A stretch of DNA of 64,000 nucleotides from Gammaproteobacteria bacterium (lineage in GTDB: Bacteria > Pseudomonadota > Gammaproteobacteria > Pseudomonadales > Pseudohongiellaceae): NCBI GenBank assembly GCA_030828385.1, contig JAURCS010000004.1, positions 1-64,000 on the forward strand. Reading direction: 5' to 3'. Below, piece after piece: positions 19,013 to 28,216 of this stretch (positions within the stretch are counted from its first letter, which is position 1; the number at the start of each line of letters is the position of its first letter). Made by a program: the position numbers and the translations under genes. Below the pieces are notes generated by a model, which ran no database searches, was not told where the DNA came from, and saw nothing but the letters and a program-made list of their open reading frames with translations.

Positions 19013-19174
19013 AGTGGAGCTCTCCAGTTTAATTTCAATTCTATCTGTCTTGTTAATTATGTAAGAAGTTGCCATAAAAATCCTTTTCCAATATTTGTCA
19101 TTAGCCCCATGAGGAATTACCCTGTAAAAACAAAGCTGACATCAAACAATGGTATACAAGAACAAGGACCTGAC

Positions 19175-19660
19175 ATGACTCAACGACGTGATTTTCTGGC
19201 TACTTCTTCCACCGGCCTGCTTGCCGCTTTTCTAGCTTCCGGCAGCCGTGCCCAGGAACAGGATGTTGACGCCAGTCTGACAGCAGAAGAAAGAGCCAAT
19301 ATTCAGCTTGTAGATCAGTTCTGCAAGGGTTGGGAAGCCATGGAGCTGTCGGCGGTTTTTGCCACCATGAAAGAGGATGCCATTTACCGCCAGTCCCAGG
19401 ACACACCATCGGTCACCGGGCATCAGGCAATCTCCGACCTGATGCAACCCTGGATCGAGTCATCTCATAAAATTACTTACGAAGTGCTGGAAACTTTTGC
19501 CCGTGGACCAGTGGTTATTAACCGCCGTATCGATATTTATCACTCCAATGATGATGAGCGCCATCTTGAATGGGAAGGCGTCGGCTTGTTTCTGATAGAA
19601 GACGGACTGATTCGCGAGTGGCAGGATTTCACCATGCGAATTCAGCGTGGCAAGGCTTGA
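19175..19660 (+). CDS. Tat-exported limonene-epoxide-hydrolase-like protein
   Basis: A 161-residue protein from ATG 19175, chosen since it starts a Tat-type signal (MTQRRDFLATSSTGLLAAFLASGSRA). The remaining sequence is an NTF2-fold domain close to limonene-1,2-epoxide hydrolase, with the Arg-x-Asp pair in NRRIDIY and a later Asp in EWQDFT matching the Arg-Asp-Asp catalytic triad of that family. Characterised members open epoxides by direct water attack, without covalent intermediate. The substrate here is unknown. The 3' end overlaps the convergent cytochrome-LRR gene by 19 bases. Confidence 0.76.
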   Translation: MTQRRDFLATSSTGLLAAFLASGSRAQEQDVDASLTAEERANIQLVDQFCKGWEAMELSAVFATMKEDAIYRQSQDTPSVTGHQAISDLMQPWIESSHKITYEVLETFARGPVVINRRIDIYHSNDDERHLEWEGVGLFLIEDGLIREWQDFTMRIQRGKA

Positions 19661-21012
19661 GCGTATATTTCAAGATCGACCATGGAAGCCTGTAATCCCA
19701 TTAATCCCGCTTCGGACACTGCCGTACCCCAGAGGTAAAGCGTTTCCAGATTTACCAGGGAAACCAGTTTCTCCAGACCTCCATCCGTGATTGCTGAATT
19801 TCCATACAGGTTCAATACCTGCAGGTTCTCGAAACCGGCCAGTGTGTCCAGCCCGGCATCAGTGATGCCATTGTTGCTGAGGTTGAGAATTTCCAGCACC
19901 GGCATGTCCGTTATCACAGCCAGAAGATCATCATTCAGCCCGGTGCTGGCCAGATTCAGCTCTACCATGGACGCACTGGCCTGATTCAAAAGTGCCAGCA
20001 TATCCCGACTGGCGGGCTGGCCAATGGCATTAATACTGACACTTAAGCCATTGCTTTCCCGGGTCAGGGGCCGCACCAGCCAGCCACTGGCAACCATCTG
20101 ATTGATCATATCTTCAGGCAGGGCAGGGTAATTTTCAGCAGCAACCATAACGGGAACTGGCGACAGTCCCAGCTCTATGGATAGCAATGCTGCTGTCTCT
20201 TCATCTACTGAAAGCGCACTCACAGATGTCTCTGCCGGCAGTCCAGCGTCAAGCCACCAGCCAAGTATCTGAACCTGTTCCTGAGTCAACGGTGTCTTGC
20301 CTTCGGCGGGCATGAAATTCTCATGACTTTCAGGCAGAGTCACACGTTTGTAGAGATCGCTGCCTTCTGCATTTCCTGGCAGAACAACAGCACCACTCTC
20401 ACCTCCCACCAGTAATGCATCCAGTGATGACAGATCCAGTTGGCCGCGCTGCTTGTCAGGGTTGTGGCAACTGCCACAACGGGACTGCAACATGGGAGCG
20501 ATGACATCATGCCAGGGATCTGCCAAAGCAAGATCAGTTACCGGTGCTCGTCTTTCATCCAGTCCCGCAAATTGGCGTATGGATTGCGGAGCATATTCCA
20601 CCAGATAGGTAGGATCGTGGGTCAGGTTGCCACCATAGTGTCCGGTGATAGTGACGGCGATCAGCAAGGCTGCACAAAGCAGTCCACCCCAGCGCTGGTA
20701 TAAGACGACATTAAATACCGACAGAAACCAGACCAGCTGTACAGCAAGCGCAAAGCCGATACCCCAGAGTCGATGTGCATTGACGGAGGGCCCGGAAAAA
20801 CCACCTTCCCCGAAATGCAGTAAACCAAGCACGACTGTGACCAATGCGCTTAAGGCTGTAAATGCCCAGAGCACCGGTAATACCTGTTGCAGCGAGTTAT
20901 GTCTGGCGCTTCTCGATAGCCAGTGCACAATGGCCGTAAGCAGCACCATGCCAATAGGCAAATGTAAAACCACTACGTGGAAACGACCCAGGAATAACAG
21001 AAAGTCCGACAT
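19642..21012 (-). CDS. DUF2231 membrane - cytochrome c - leucine-rich repeat fusion protein
   Basis: A 456-residue protein from ATG 21012 (the codon before it, at 21015, is a TTG directly after the upstream stop). Residues 1-150 form a DUF2231-type membrane domain with about four helices (FHVVVLHLPIGMVLLTAIVHWL, ending ITGHYGGNLTHDPTYL). Next is a planctomycete-type cytochrome segment with SRCGSCHNPDKQRGQLDLSS (CxxCH) and LPESHENFMPAEGKTPL. The last 170 residues are leucine-rich repeats of the LNLSNNGITDAGLDTLAGF type. It would be anchored in the inner membrane with haem and repeats in the periplasm. It is the third gene after DUF1553 and DUF1501 in one operon. Such fusions occur with these genes in Planctomycetes and Verrucomicrobia; role unknown. 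Confidence 0.86.
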   Translation of the reverse strand: MSDFLLFLGRFHVVVLHLPIGMVLLTAIVHWLSRSARHNSLQQVLPVLWAFTALSALVTVVLGLLHFGEGGFSGPSVNAHRLWGIGFALAVQLVWFLSVFNVVLYQRWGGLLCAALLIAVTITGHYGGNLTHDPTYLVEYAPQSIRQFAGLDERRAPVTDLALADPWHDVIAPMLQSRCGSCHNPDKQRGQLDLSSLDALLVGGESGAVVLPGNAEGSDLYKRVTLPESHENFMPAEGKTPLTQEQVQILGWWLDAGLPAETSVSALSVDEETAALLSIELGLSPVPVMVAAENYPALPEDMINQMVASGWLVRPLTRESNGLSVSINAIGQPASRDMLALLNQASASMVELNLASTGLNDDLLAVITDMPVLEILNLSNNGITDAGLDTLAGFENLQVLNLYGNSAITDGGLEKLVSLVNLETLYLWGTAVSEAGLMGLQASMVDLEIYAQALPR

Positions 21013-21015
21013 CAA

Positions 21016-22470
21016 TTACGCCAGGATCGAGTGAATAACTTCACCATGAACATCGGTGAGGCGAAAGTCCCTGCCCTGAAAGAAATAGGTCAGTTTTTCA
21101 TGATCAATTCCCATCAGGTGTAACAGTGTGGCATTGAAATCGTGCACATGTACCGGGTTTTCCACCACGTTGTAGCCAAACTCATCCGTCTTGCCATAGG
21201 TAGTCCCGGCTTTCACACCGGCGCCTGCCAGCCAGCTGCTGAAAGCGTAGGGATGATGATCGCGGCCAAAGATGGGGTTGTTGATATCCCCTTGTGAATA
21301 AGGAGTACGACCAAATTCGCTGGTAAAGACAACCAGCGTGTCTTCCAGCAGGCCGCGCTGCTTCAAATCCATGATCAAACCGGCAATGGGCTGGTCAGCT
21401 GTTTTCGACATCGCTGGCTGGGTGGCACTTATGCTGAAATGGAAGTCCCAGCCATTATAAAAAAGCTGCACAAACTTCACATTGCGTTCCGCCAGACGAC
21501 GCGCCAGCAGACACTGCCGGGCAAAGGAATTCGGGTTGTGCACTTCCGGGCCATACATGTCCAGCACATAGTCAGGCTCATCCTCTATACTGGTCGCTTC
21601 TGGGACAGAGCTTTGCATGCGATAAGCCATTTCATAGGAGCTGATCTTGGACAGAATTTCCTCGTCACCACTGCGCTGATACTGAGCCATGGCCAAGGCA
21701 TTGATGGCAGCAATATCTTCACCCTGATCCTGCAAGTTCATGCCTTCAGGAATATCAATGTAGTGAACCGGCTTTTCTCCTTTCATGAACTGCACTCCCT
21801 GAAAGTGGGATGGTAGAAAACCGGAGCCAAAGTTCGCGGAGTCCATATTCTGCCCCTGCCCGGGACCCATGTTATTCAGAACAATAAAAGAAGGCAGATT
21901 ATGGTTATCTGAGCCAAGACCATAACTAAGCCATGAACCCATTGAAGGCCTGCCCACCAGCTGAAACCCGGTCTGCAGAAACTGTGCGGCAGGATTATGG
22001 TTCACATGCTCAGTGACCATGGAATTGATAATACAAAGTTCATCGGCAACACCCCCGACATGGGGCCAGAAATCACTGACCCAGGCACCACTTTCACCGC
22101 GCTGTTTGAAGGGGGCCAGGTTTCGCACCAAGGGGAACTGGGTCTGCCCCTGCACCATGGTAGACAAACGACCTTCGCCCATGATGGATGCCGGTGTCTG
22201 TTGGCCATGCATTTTCTCCAGCATGGGGCAGTAATCAAAAGTATCCACGTGGGAAATGGCGCCAAACATGTGCAGGTAAATTACCCGCTTGGCCTTGGGG
22301 GCATGATGGGTGGCACCGAGAATCCCCAGGTCCTGATGAAAAGTAGACTGGGCCAGTGTTTCACCAACTAGCATTTCCGCCAGTGCGGCCGCTCCGATGC
22401 CGACGCTGCCTTTTTTCAGAAAGGCACGACGGGCAAGGGATTGAATGATGTCTCTTTCTCTATTGCTCAT
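21016..22470 (-). CDS. DUF1501 family protein with Tat signal
   Basis: A 484-residue exported protein from ATG 22470; an upstream ATG at 22551 would overlap the preceding gene and add a low-complexity Ser/Lys/Arg stretch, so it is less likely. The Tat-type signal LARRAFLKKGSVGIGAAALAE is followed by the DUF1501 body (RVIYLHMFGAISHVDTFDYCP, TEHVNHNPAAQFLQTGFQ, TLVVFTSEFGRTPYSQGD, GRDHHPYAFSSWLAGAGVKAG, VHVHDFNATLLHLMGIDHEKL). The fold belongs to the alkaline-phosphatase-like group, but the activity of DUF1501 proteins is not known. They are nearly always paired with DUF1549/DUF1553 cytochrome proteins, as here. Confidence 0.9.
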   Translation of the reverse strand: MSNRERDIIQSLARRAFLKKGSVGIGAAALAEMLVGETLAQSTFHQDLGILGATHHAPKAKRVIYLHMFGAISHVDTFDYCPMLEKMHGQQTPASIMGEGRLSTMVQGQTQFPLVRNLAPFKQRGESGAWVSDFWPHVGGVADELCIINSMVTEHVNHNPAAQFLQTGFQLVGRPSMGSWLSYGLGSDNHNLPSFIVLNNMGPGQGQNMDSANFGSGFLPSHFQGVQFMKGEKPVHYIDIPEGMNLQDQGEDIAAINALAMAQYQRSGDEEILSKISSYEMAYRMQSSVPEATSIEDEPDYVLDMYGPEVHNPNSFARQCLLARRLAERNVKFVQLFYNGWDFHFSISATQPAMSKTADQPIAGLIMDLKQRGLLEDTLVVFTSEFGRTPYSQGDINNPIFGRDHHPYAFSSWLAGAGVKAGTTYGKTDEFGYNVVENPVHVHDFNATLLHLMGIDHEKLTYFFQGRDFRLTDVHGEVIHSILA

Positions 22471-22531
22471 TTGGGCACTTTCTCTTTTTGTGGCGCTCTT
22501 ATCTGATGTTCTCTTATCACGGGTGCTCTTA

Positions 22532-25500
22532 TCAGTGCCGTGTATAGGCATCAGGGGAATTCATGACAATACGGGCAGTGGATGCCAGTGCGGCAAACTG
22601 CGCCAATTGCTCTTCTTCATAATCAAATACAACAAGTCCGGCACTCAGGTAATTTTCAGCACGCACATTGTCTTCCGAAAAGCGCTGAAAAGAACGGTTG
22701 TAATGATCGCGAAGGATTTCAAGCTCCTGATTCACCGGCTCTCGACGCAATGCCAGTCTGTAAAGATGACTGATCTGATCAGTCAGGTCGTCACTTTCTT
22801 CAAGCGCTCGCCAGGCCATTCCCTCATAGGCTTCCAGATACTGCTCATCATTGAGCAACACCAGTGCCTGTAAAGGGGTGTTGGATGTTCTGCGCCGGGC
22901 AATGGTAGTAATACGCTGTGGAAAATCAAACACCTGCAAGGCTGGATGCTGGGAAGCACGCTTCACATAACCATACATAGTGCGGCGATGATGCTCATCC
23001 AACGGAACCTGATCAGCCAGGGGATAATCCACCGGTTGATTCACCGACACCGCCAGCCAGACCCCATCTGGCTGGTAGGGATGCACACTGGCCCCGCCCA
23101 CTTCTTTTTGTAGCAAGCCGCTGGCAAACAGGGCGCTGTCCCGAATCACCTCGGCATTCTGCCGCAGTCTCACGCCTCGACTCAGCAAATGATTATAGGG
23201 ATCTCTTTCCTTTTCGAGATCACTGACACTGGAGTCCTGTCTGTAGCTTGCAGACATTACCATCTTTTTCAAAAGGTGCCGGGTATCCCACCCAGAACCC
23301 ATCAACTCTGCCGCCAGCCAGTCCAATAGCGCCGGGTGACTTGGAATGGCTCCCTGGGTACCAAAATCCTCCGCAGTTTCCACCAGCCCCCGGCCAAACA
23401 CGCTCTGCCAGAGACGGTTGGCATAAACTCGTGATGTCAGGGGATTTTGCTTGTCAAACAACCAGCGGGCCAGACCCAGCCGGTTATTTGGCAAGGCCTC
23501 ATCCCAGGCAAAAATCTGATCAAAGGCCTGAGCGCTCACTTCCTCTCCAGGGTCTGTATAAACGCCACGTTTTTTTACGCGCATCGGACTGGCAAACGGG
23601 TCATCCCCCATCACCATGATTTCCGGTAACCAGGAGTAAAGCTGGTTATGTTCTGCCGCTACTTCCCTGAGAGACTCTTTTGCAGCCAGCAATTGCGAAT
23701 CAGTCATGACTTTGAATTCACGGTAGTCAGATAGATCAATATCCGGGTTACCGCGGGTTTGTAAAAAACTGATTTCCAGCGGGCTCAGGTCACGATTAAA
23801 AACCCGGACTTCATCCAGGCGTGAACCCGCCAGTGTGTATTGTTGCCAGCGTTTACCAAAACCCAGGCCGTAGAGCGTGTCATCAATGAAGGCAAGTGGC
23901 TCGCTGATAATTGTCTGGGTCAGATTGTTCGCCAGGATATCAACTGCCATTGCCCTACCATTCAGGTAAAGCCTTATTCCCTGCGCCTGGCTGGAGCCAT
24001 CATAAGTGACAGTAATGTGTGACCAGTCTTGTGGCGCAACCGCTTCGCGGGAAATCACACTGATCTTATTATCTCTTGTGTGCTGGATATCAAAACGCAG
24101 GTGATTGTTTTCCACATCCAGCGTGTAGCCCATCCCGGCAAAACGGATATGCTGATTGTGGTTAAGGACAGTGGCGGTTTCATAAACCTCTGCAAACTGA
24201 ATCCAGAAATCCAGACTGAAGGCATCAGTGCGATCATAATCGCCAACATCTGAGCCAAAATATCCCTTGTTCTGATCATCAAGAACAAAGGCATTGCCAT
24301 CAATGCCTTCACCAAGGACAGGTGACTGAATAACCGCTGGCACCTGGCCCGGAATTTCACTTGCTGACAGTTTGACCAGATCTTCACGAATCCCCGCGGG
24401 CATATTCCGGCTGACAGTCATTGGCTGACCTTGTTCCTGTCTTCCGAAAATTTCTATTTTGGCAAAATCCAGATCACCCTCGTAAACACTTTCAAAGGAG
24501 TAATCGGCAGCAAGGGCATCATCAAGAGCTGTCTCGATTTCAGACCGGGCCTGAATATTATTGGGCAAGTCGACTGCAGAAAGGCGTGCCTCGGTGGCGG
24601 AGAGTACATTGTCGTAATTCTGCTGGAAGGCGTCGATTTCTTCTTGCAGCTGTTTCAGCCTTGATTCTGTTTCGGCATCCGGCAGCACCAGCGAGGCGCC
24701 TGACTCTGCACCAACAAAGCCGGCAGTGGCAATGGAGCCACCAGGTGAATAAAACCCATTTTCCCGGGTGTTACTGAAAAATCCTGCAAAAGCATAAAAG
24801 TCACGAATGGATATAGGATCATACTTGTGGTCATGGCACCTTGCACAACCCACCGTATGACCGAGAACTCCAACTCCCAAGGTCTCCACCCGGTCTATAG
24901 CATATTCGTTTTCATATTCTTCCGGGATGATGCCATTTTCAGAACTGCGTTGGCCCAGACGTAAAAAGGTGGTGGCCATGATTTGTTCAAGGGACGCATT
25001 GGGCAGCAGGTCTCCGGCAATCTGCCAGGTGAGAAAATCATCATAGGGCATGTTTTCCTGATAGGCGCTGATGACCCAGTCGCGCCAGGGATGCAACAAC
25101 CTGTTGCCGCCATCTTCAAGATAACCATCCGTATCTGACCAGCGGGCAATATCCAGCCACTGGCCGGTCATGTGTTCTGCATGCTCCACTGATGCCAGTA
25201 AGGTATCCACCACATTTTCATAGGCATCAGGGGAAGTATTCGCTTCAAAGTCAGCTACAGCTTCCAGCGTCGGCGGCAGTCCTGTCAGGTCAAGGGTAAC
25301 GCGATTGATCAAAGTGGCCTTGTCAGCTTCTTCTGAAAGCGCAAGCCCCTCCTGTCCCAGACGGGCATCAATAAATGCGTCTATTTCATTTACTCCTGCA
25401 GGTGAAGGAGTATCTGGTCTGCTAACGGGCACATAGGCCCAATGCTTTTCATATTCCGCCCCCTGTTCAATCCAGCTGCTCAATAACTGTTTTTCTTCAG

Positions 25501-25861
25501 GACTCAGGGTTTTATTGGTATCAGGCGGTGGCATAACGACGCCGGGATCCGTGGACATAATCCTGCGCACCAACTCGCTGGCATCAGGATCTCCAGCAAC
25601 AATCGCAAACTTACCCGGCGATTCAGGTAACTCACCTGTGGCAGTGTCTGACAAATCCAGCCTCAGGCCAGCTTTCTGGCCACCCTCGGCATCGGGACCA
25701 TGACAGGCAAAACAGTTATCTGAAATGATGGGACGGACATCCCAGTTGTAGGAGAGAGGCTCAGTAATACCTGCCTGCTGCCGGGAATCACCACTATTAC
25801 CGCAGCCCATTAGCATCAGGCTCAGAGCTGGAATAAGAATATGGCTTATTTTCAGAGACAT
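22532..25861 (-). CDS. DUF1549/DUF1553 cytochrome lipoprotein with LamG insert
   Basis: An 1109-residue lipoprotein from ATG 25861 with lipobox LMGC (start chosen because the longer frame to 25936 has no such signal). Order: cytochrome segment NCFACHGPDAEGGQKAGLRLDLS (CxxCH), DUF1549 with FIDARLGQEGLALSEEAD..., a second motif GCARCHDHKYDPI, a region of roughly 200 residues (about 540-740) resembling a LamG/concanavalin-like domain (SLDFWIQFAEVYETATVLN, WSHITVTYDG, LDEVRVFNRDLSPLE), and DUF1553 at the end with TTIARRRTSNTPLQALVLLND. Found mostly in Planctomycetes; the substrate is unknown but the LamG-like domain suggests binding a polysaccharide or glycan. It leads an operon with DUF1501 and DUF2231-LRR genes. 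Confidence 0.9.
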   Translation of the reverse strand: MSLKISHILIPALSLMLMGCGNSGDSRQQAGITEPLSYNWDVRPIISDNCFACHGPDAEGGQKAGLRLDLSDTATGELPESPGKFAIVAGDPDASELVRRIMSTDPGVVMPPPDTNKTLSPEEKQLLSSWIEQGAEYEKHWAYVPVSRPDTPSPAGVNEIDAFIDARLGQEGLALSEEADKATLINRVTLDLTGLPPTLEAVADFEANTSPDAYENVVDTLLASVEHAEHMTGQWLDIARWSDTDGYLEDGGNRLLHPWRDWVISAYQENMPYDDFLTWQIAGDLLPNASLEQIMATTFLRLGQRSSENGIIPEEYENEYAIDRVETLGVGVLGHTVGCARCHDHKYDPISIRDFYAFAGFFSNTRENGFYSPGGSIATAGFVGAESGASLVLPDAETESRLKQLQEEIDAFQQNYDNVLSATEARLSAVDLPNNIQARSEIETALDDALAADYSFESVYEGDLDFAKIEIFGRQEQGQPMTVSRNMPAGIREDLVKLSASEIPGQVPAVIQSPVLGEGIDGNAFVLDDQNKGYFGSDVGDYDRTDAFSLDFWIQFAEVYETATVLNHNQHIRFAGMGYTLDVENNHLRFDIQHTRDNKISVISREAVAPQDWSHITVTYDGSSQAQGIRLYLNGRAMAVDILANNLTQTIISEPLAFIDDTLYGLGFGKRWQQYTLAGSRLDEVRVFNRDLSPLEISFLQTRGNPDIDLSDYREFKVMTDSQLLAAKESLREVAAEHNQLYSWLPEIMVMGDDPFASPMRVKKRGVYTDPGEEVSAQAFDQIFAWDEALPNNRLGLARWLFDKQNPLTSRVYANRLWQSVFGRGLVETAEDFGTQGAIPSHPALLDWLAAELMGSGWDTRHLLKKMVMSASYRQDSSVSDLEKERDPYNHLLSRGVRLRQNAEVIRDSALFASGLLQKEVGGASVHPYQPDGVWLAVSVNQPVDYPLADQVPLDEHHRRTMYGYVKRASQHPALQVFDFPQRITTIARRRTSNTPLQALVLLNDEQYLEAYEGMAWRALEESDDLTDQISHLYRLALRREPVNQELEILRDHYNRSFQRFSEDNVRAENYLSAGLVVFDYEEEQLAQFAALASTARIVMNSPDAYTRH

Positions 25862-26034
25862 TGGTTTATTAATCTGCTTTGAATAATTGTTATTACTAAG
25901 TAAAACGGAGAAATTATTATATAGAGCCCTATACATAACGGAAGTCGAATTATCAGGATATCTTGCTTTACCGGGTAGAAGAACAAGCCCTCTTGCGTTA
26001 TAAACACCTTAATAAAAATAATCAGGAGAGAGAA

Positions 26035-26934
26035 ATGAACCTCAAAAAAATCTGCTGCACACTATTACTGCCATTGTTGACCTTGGTAATGCACGTTCCA
26101 GCCCATGCTGCCGCTGAGACTATTTCCCTTAAAGTCATTACATCCAGTGAATCCAGCCTGCATGCTAATTTCACGCTGGTTATGGGCGATAAAGATATGG
26201 TGCTGATTGATGCCCCCTTCACCAATGCCGATGCACACCGGCTGGTGGCGGACATGCTGGAAACCGGCAAGAACCTCGCTACTATCTATATCACCCATGA
26301 TCATCCGGATCATTTCTGGGCCATGCAGGTTGTGATGGATGCCTATCCTGATGCGCAGGTTATTTCTCATCCCGATGTGGTGGCTGATATCTGGCGCTCC
26401 ATTCCATTCAAGATTGCCCGCTGGAGTCCAATGCTGGGTAATAACGGCCCGCAATTTCCTACCGCGCCTGTACCGATGACGCAGGACTGGTTTGAGGTGG
26501 AAGGCCATCGCCTGGAAGTCGTTGGCCCGATGCAGGGTGATCACCATAATGCTACTGCCATCTGGATTCCCGAGCTTGAGGCTCTCATTGCCGGTGATAT
26601 TGTTTTCCACGGCATTCATGTCTGGCTGGGTGAAACTTTGGAAGAACAGCGTCTTGACTGGGTAGCAAACCTTAACGCTCTGATCGATATGAATCCGAAG
26701 ATTGTCGTGGCTGGCCACAAGCGCCCGGGACTTGACGATGACCTTTCCAGCCTGACGTTCACTCGAGACTATATCGTGGATTTTAACCGGGAAGCTAAAG
26801 CTGCCAGAAATTCAACTGCGCTCATCGCAAAAATGCGCGGGCTTTATCCAGATGTCATTGACGTACTTGATAACTTCATCCTGGTCAATTCTGCTCAGGT
26901 AGGCGTAGGTGAAATACCCCCATGGGAAGAATAA
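26035..26934 (+). CDS. secreted metallo-beta-lactamase-fold hydrolase
   Basis: A 299-residue enzyme from ATG 26035 (GGAGAGAGAA just upstream; the frame extends to 25963 without signal features). Signal peptide ends near PAHA. Zinc ligands are evident: ITHDHPDHFW (HxHxDH), GDHHNATAIW (His), LIAGDIVFHG (Asp) and VVAGHKRPG (His). The layout is that of a mononuclear or binuclear MBL-fold hydrolase, possibly lactonase- or glyoxalase-like rather than a beta-lactamase. It sits one base before the serine hydrolase start, so they are co-translated. Confidence 0.85.
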   Translation: MNLKKICCTLLLPLLTLVMHVPAHAAAETISLKVITSSESSLHANFTLVMGDKDMVLIDAPFTNADAHRLVADMLETGKNLATIYITHDHPDHFWAMQVVMDAYPDAQVISHPDVVADIWRSIPFKIARWSPMLGNNGPQFPTAPVPMTQDWFEVEGHRLEVVGPMQGDHHNATAIWIPELEALIAGDIVFHGIHVWLGETLEEQRLDWVANLNALIDMNPKIVVAGHKRPGLDDDLSSLTFTRDYIVDFNREAKAARNSTALIAKMRGLYPDVIDVLDNFILVNSAQVGVGEIPPWEE

Positions 26935-26935
26935 T

Positions 26936-28162
26936 ATGAACAAGTTACAAATAAAGATTTTTTCGCTTTTTGTCGGCTGCCTTTTTTCATCGCAGCTGCT
27001 TGCGCAACAAAAGCTGCCGACTCCTCTGGAAGGAATACCTTCTGATGTTCCCGTGGCAGTGCAGATACTGCGATGGAGTATGCTGGACAACAATGTCAGT
27101 GCGCTGGCGTTTCGGGAAATGGACCATTTATTTACTACCCGCAGCGTAGCCCGCAGTGGCCCGGTTTGGGAATTACCACGAACTGACCATGCGATGGATT
27201 TTACTTATTCATGGCAAGGGCACTCCTATTCCGCCGAAGAGTTTCTGGAACGTACCTACACTAACGCTCTGCTAGTCATGAAAAATGGCAGAATCGTCAC
27301 CGAGATTTACCGAAATAATTCCACACCGCAGTCCCGTTTCATTGCCTGGTCCATGACCAAGTCCATCACCTCCATTCTTGTTGGCTGTGCTCTGGAAGAT
27401 GCTTATATCGATTCCCTGGATACCTCCATTTCCGAATATCTGCCAGAGCTTGAAGGCGGTGGCTATGAAGGAGTTTCAATTCGTCATGTCATGCAAATGC
27501 GCTCTGGCGTGGACTATGAAGAACGCTATGACTTTGCCAACCCCGGCATTGCCGCCAGCAACCATATTTCCTCCCTGGTTAAAAACAATAGCCGTTTTAC
27601 CGATGTTGCAAAAACATTATCCCGCATCAATCAGCCCGGCGAAGTTTTTCAGTACAAAACCATCGATACCGCCGTACTGGGCTGGCTGATTGAACGCAGT
27701 ACTGGCATGAGCACCTCAGCCTACACTGAACGCTGTCTATGGGAACCGCTGGGGGCTGAGTCCGATGGATTCTATATTATGGATGGCCCACCTGGCATAG
27801 GCAGGGAATTCAGTGGTGCTGGTTACAATGCCACGTTGCGCGACTATGCCCGTGTAGGTCAGATGGTACTTAATGGCGGAGTCGCCAATGGCCAGCGTAT
27901 TGTGTCCGAAGACTGGATAAACCTGTCCACACAACCTTCTGGCGGTGAAGATCAGCGTCGTGGTGGCTATGGCTATCAGTGGTGGACCATGGGAAACAGT
28001 GAAGCCTTTTCAGCCATTGGGCTGCAGGGCCAATACATCTATATTGATCCGGACACAGAGACCGTCATCGTGAAACTGAGTTATTTCCCACCGGGTGATA
28101 ATTCGGCCCAGGATGGGGAAACTCTCGCCTTTATGGCTGCTGTCTCGCGCTGGCAACCCTGA
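26936..28162 (+). CDS. secreted serine hydrolase, class C beta-lactamase/CubicO type
   Basis: A 408-residue protein from ATG 26936, one base after the previous gene. Signal peptide MNKLQIKIFSLFVGCLFSSQLLAQQ. The nucleophile motif SxxK is seen in WSMTKS (Ser 139, Lys 142); the Tyr motif is likely YKT in FQYKTIDTAVL. The family includes beta-lactamases, D-alanyl esterases, 6-aminohexanoate-dimer hydrolase and lipases, and the sequence around FIAWSMTKSITSILVG is most like the esterase/6-aminohexanoate-type group. Substrate unknown; coupling to the MBL-fold hydrolase suggests sequential ester/amide or lactone cleavage in the periplasm. Confidence 0.85.
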   Translation: MNKLQIKIFSLFVGCLFSSQLLAQQKLPTPLEGIPSDVPVAVQILRWSMLDNNVSALAFREMDHLFTTRSVARSGPVWELPRTDHAMDFTYSWQGHSYSAEEFLERTYTNALLVMKNGRIVTEIYRNNSTPQSRFIAWSMTKSITSILVGCALEDAYIDSLDTSISEYLPELEGGGYEGVSIRHVMQMRSGVDYEERYDFANPGIAASNHISSLVKNNSRFTDVAKTLSRINQPGEVFQYKTIDTAVLGWLIERSTGMSTSAYTERCLWEPLGAESDGFYIMDGPPGIGREFSGAGYNATLRDYARVGQMVLNGGVANGQRIVSEDWINLSTQPSGGEDQRRGGYGYQWWTMGNSEAFSAIGLQGQYIYIDPDTETVIVKLSYFPPGDNSAQDGETLAFMAAVSRWQP

Positions 28163-28216
28163 TTGATTTTCTTCAGGTTACAATCACACTGAATAGTAGA
28201 TTGGAAATTAAATTAA

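Noticed and set aside
22445..22873. 142-codon plus-strand frame opposite the DUF1553/DUF1501 genes
   Set aside because: Antisense shadow of two well-supported genes with no protein features of its own.
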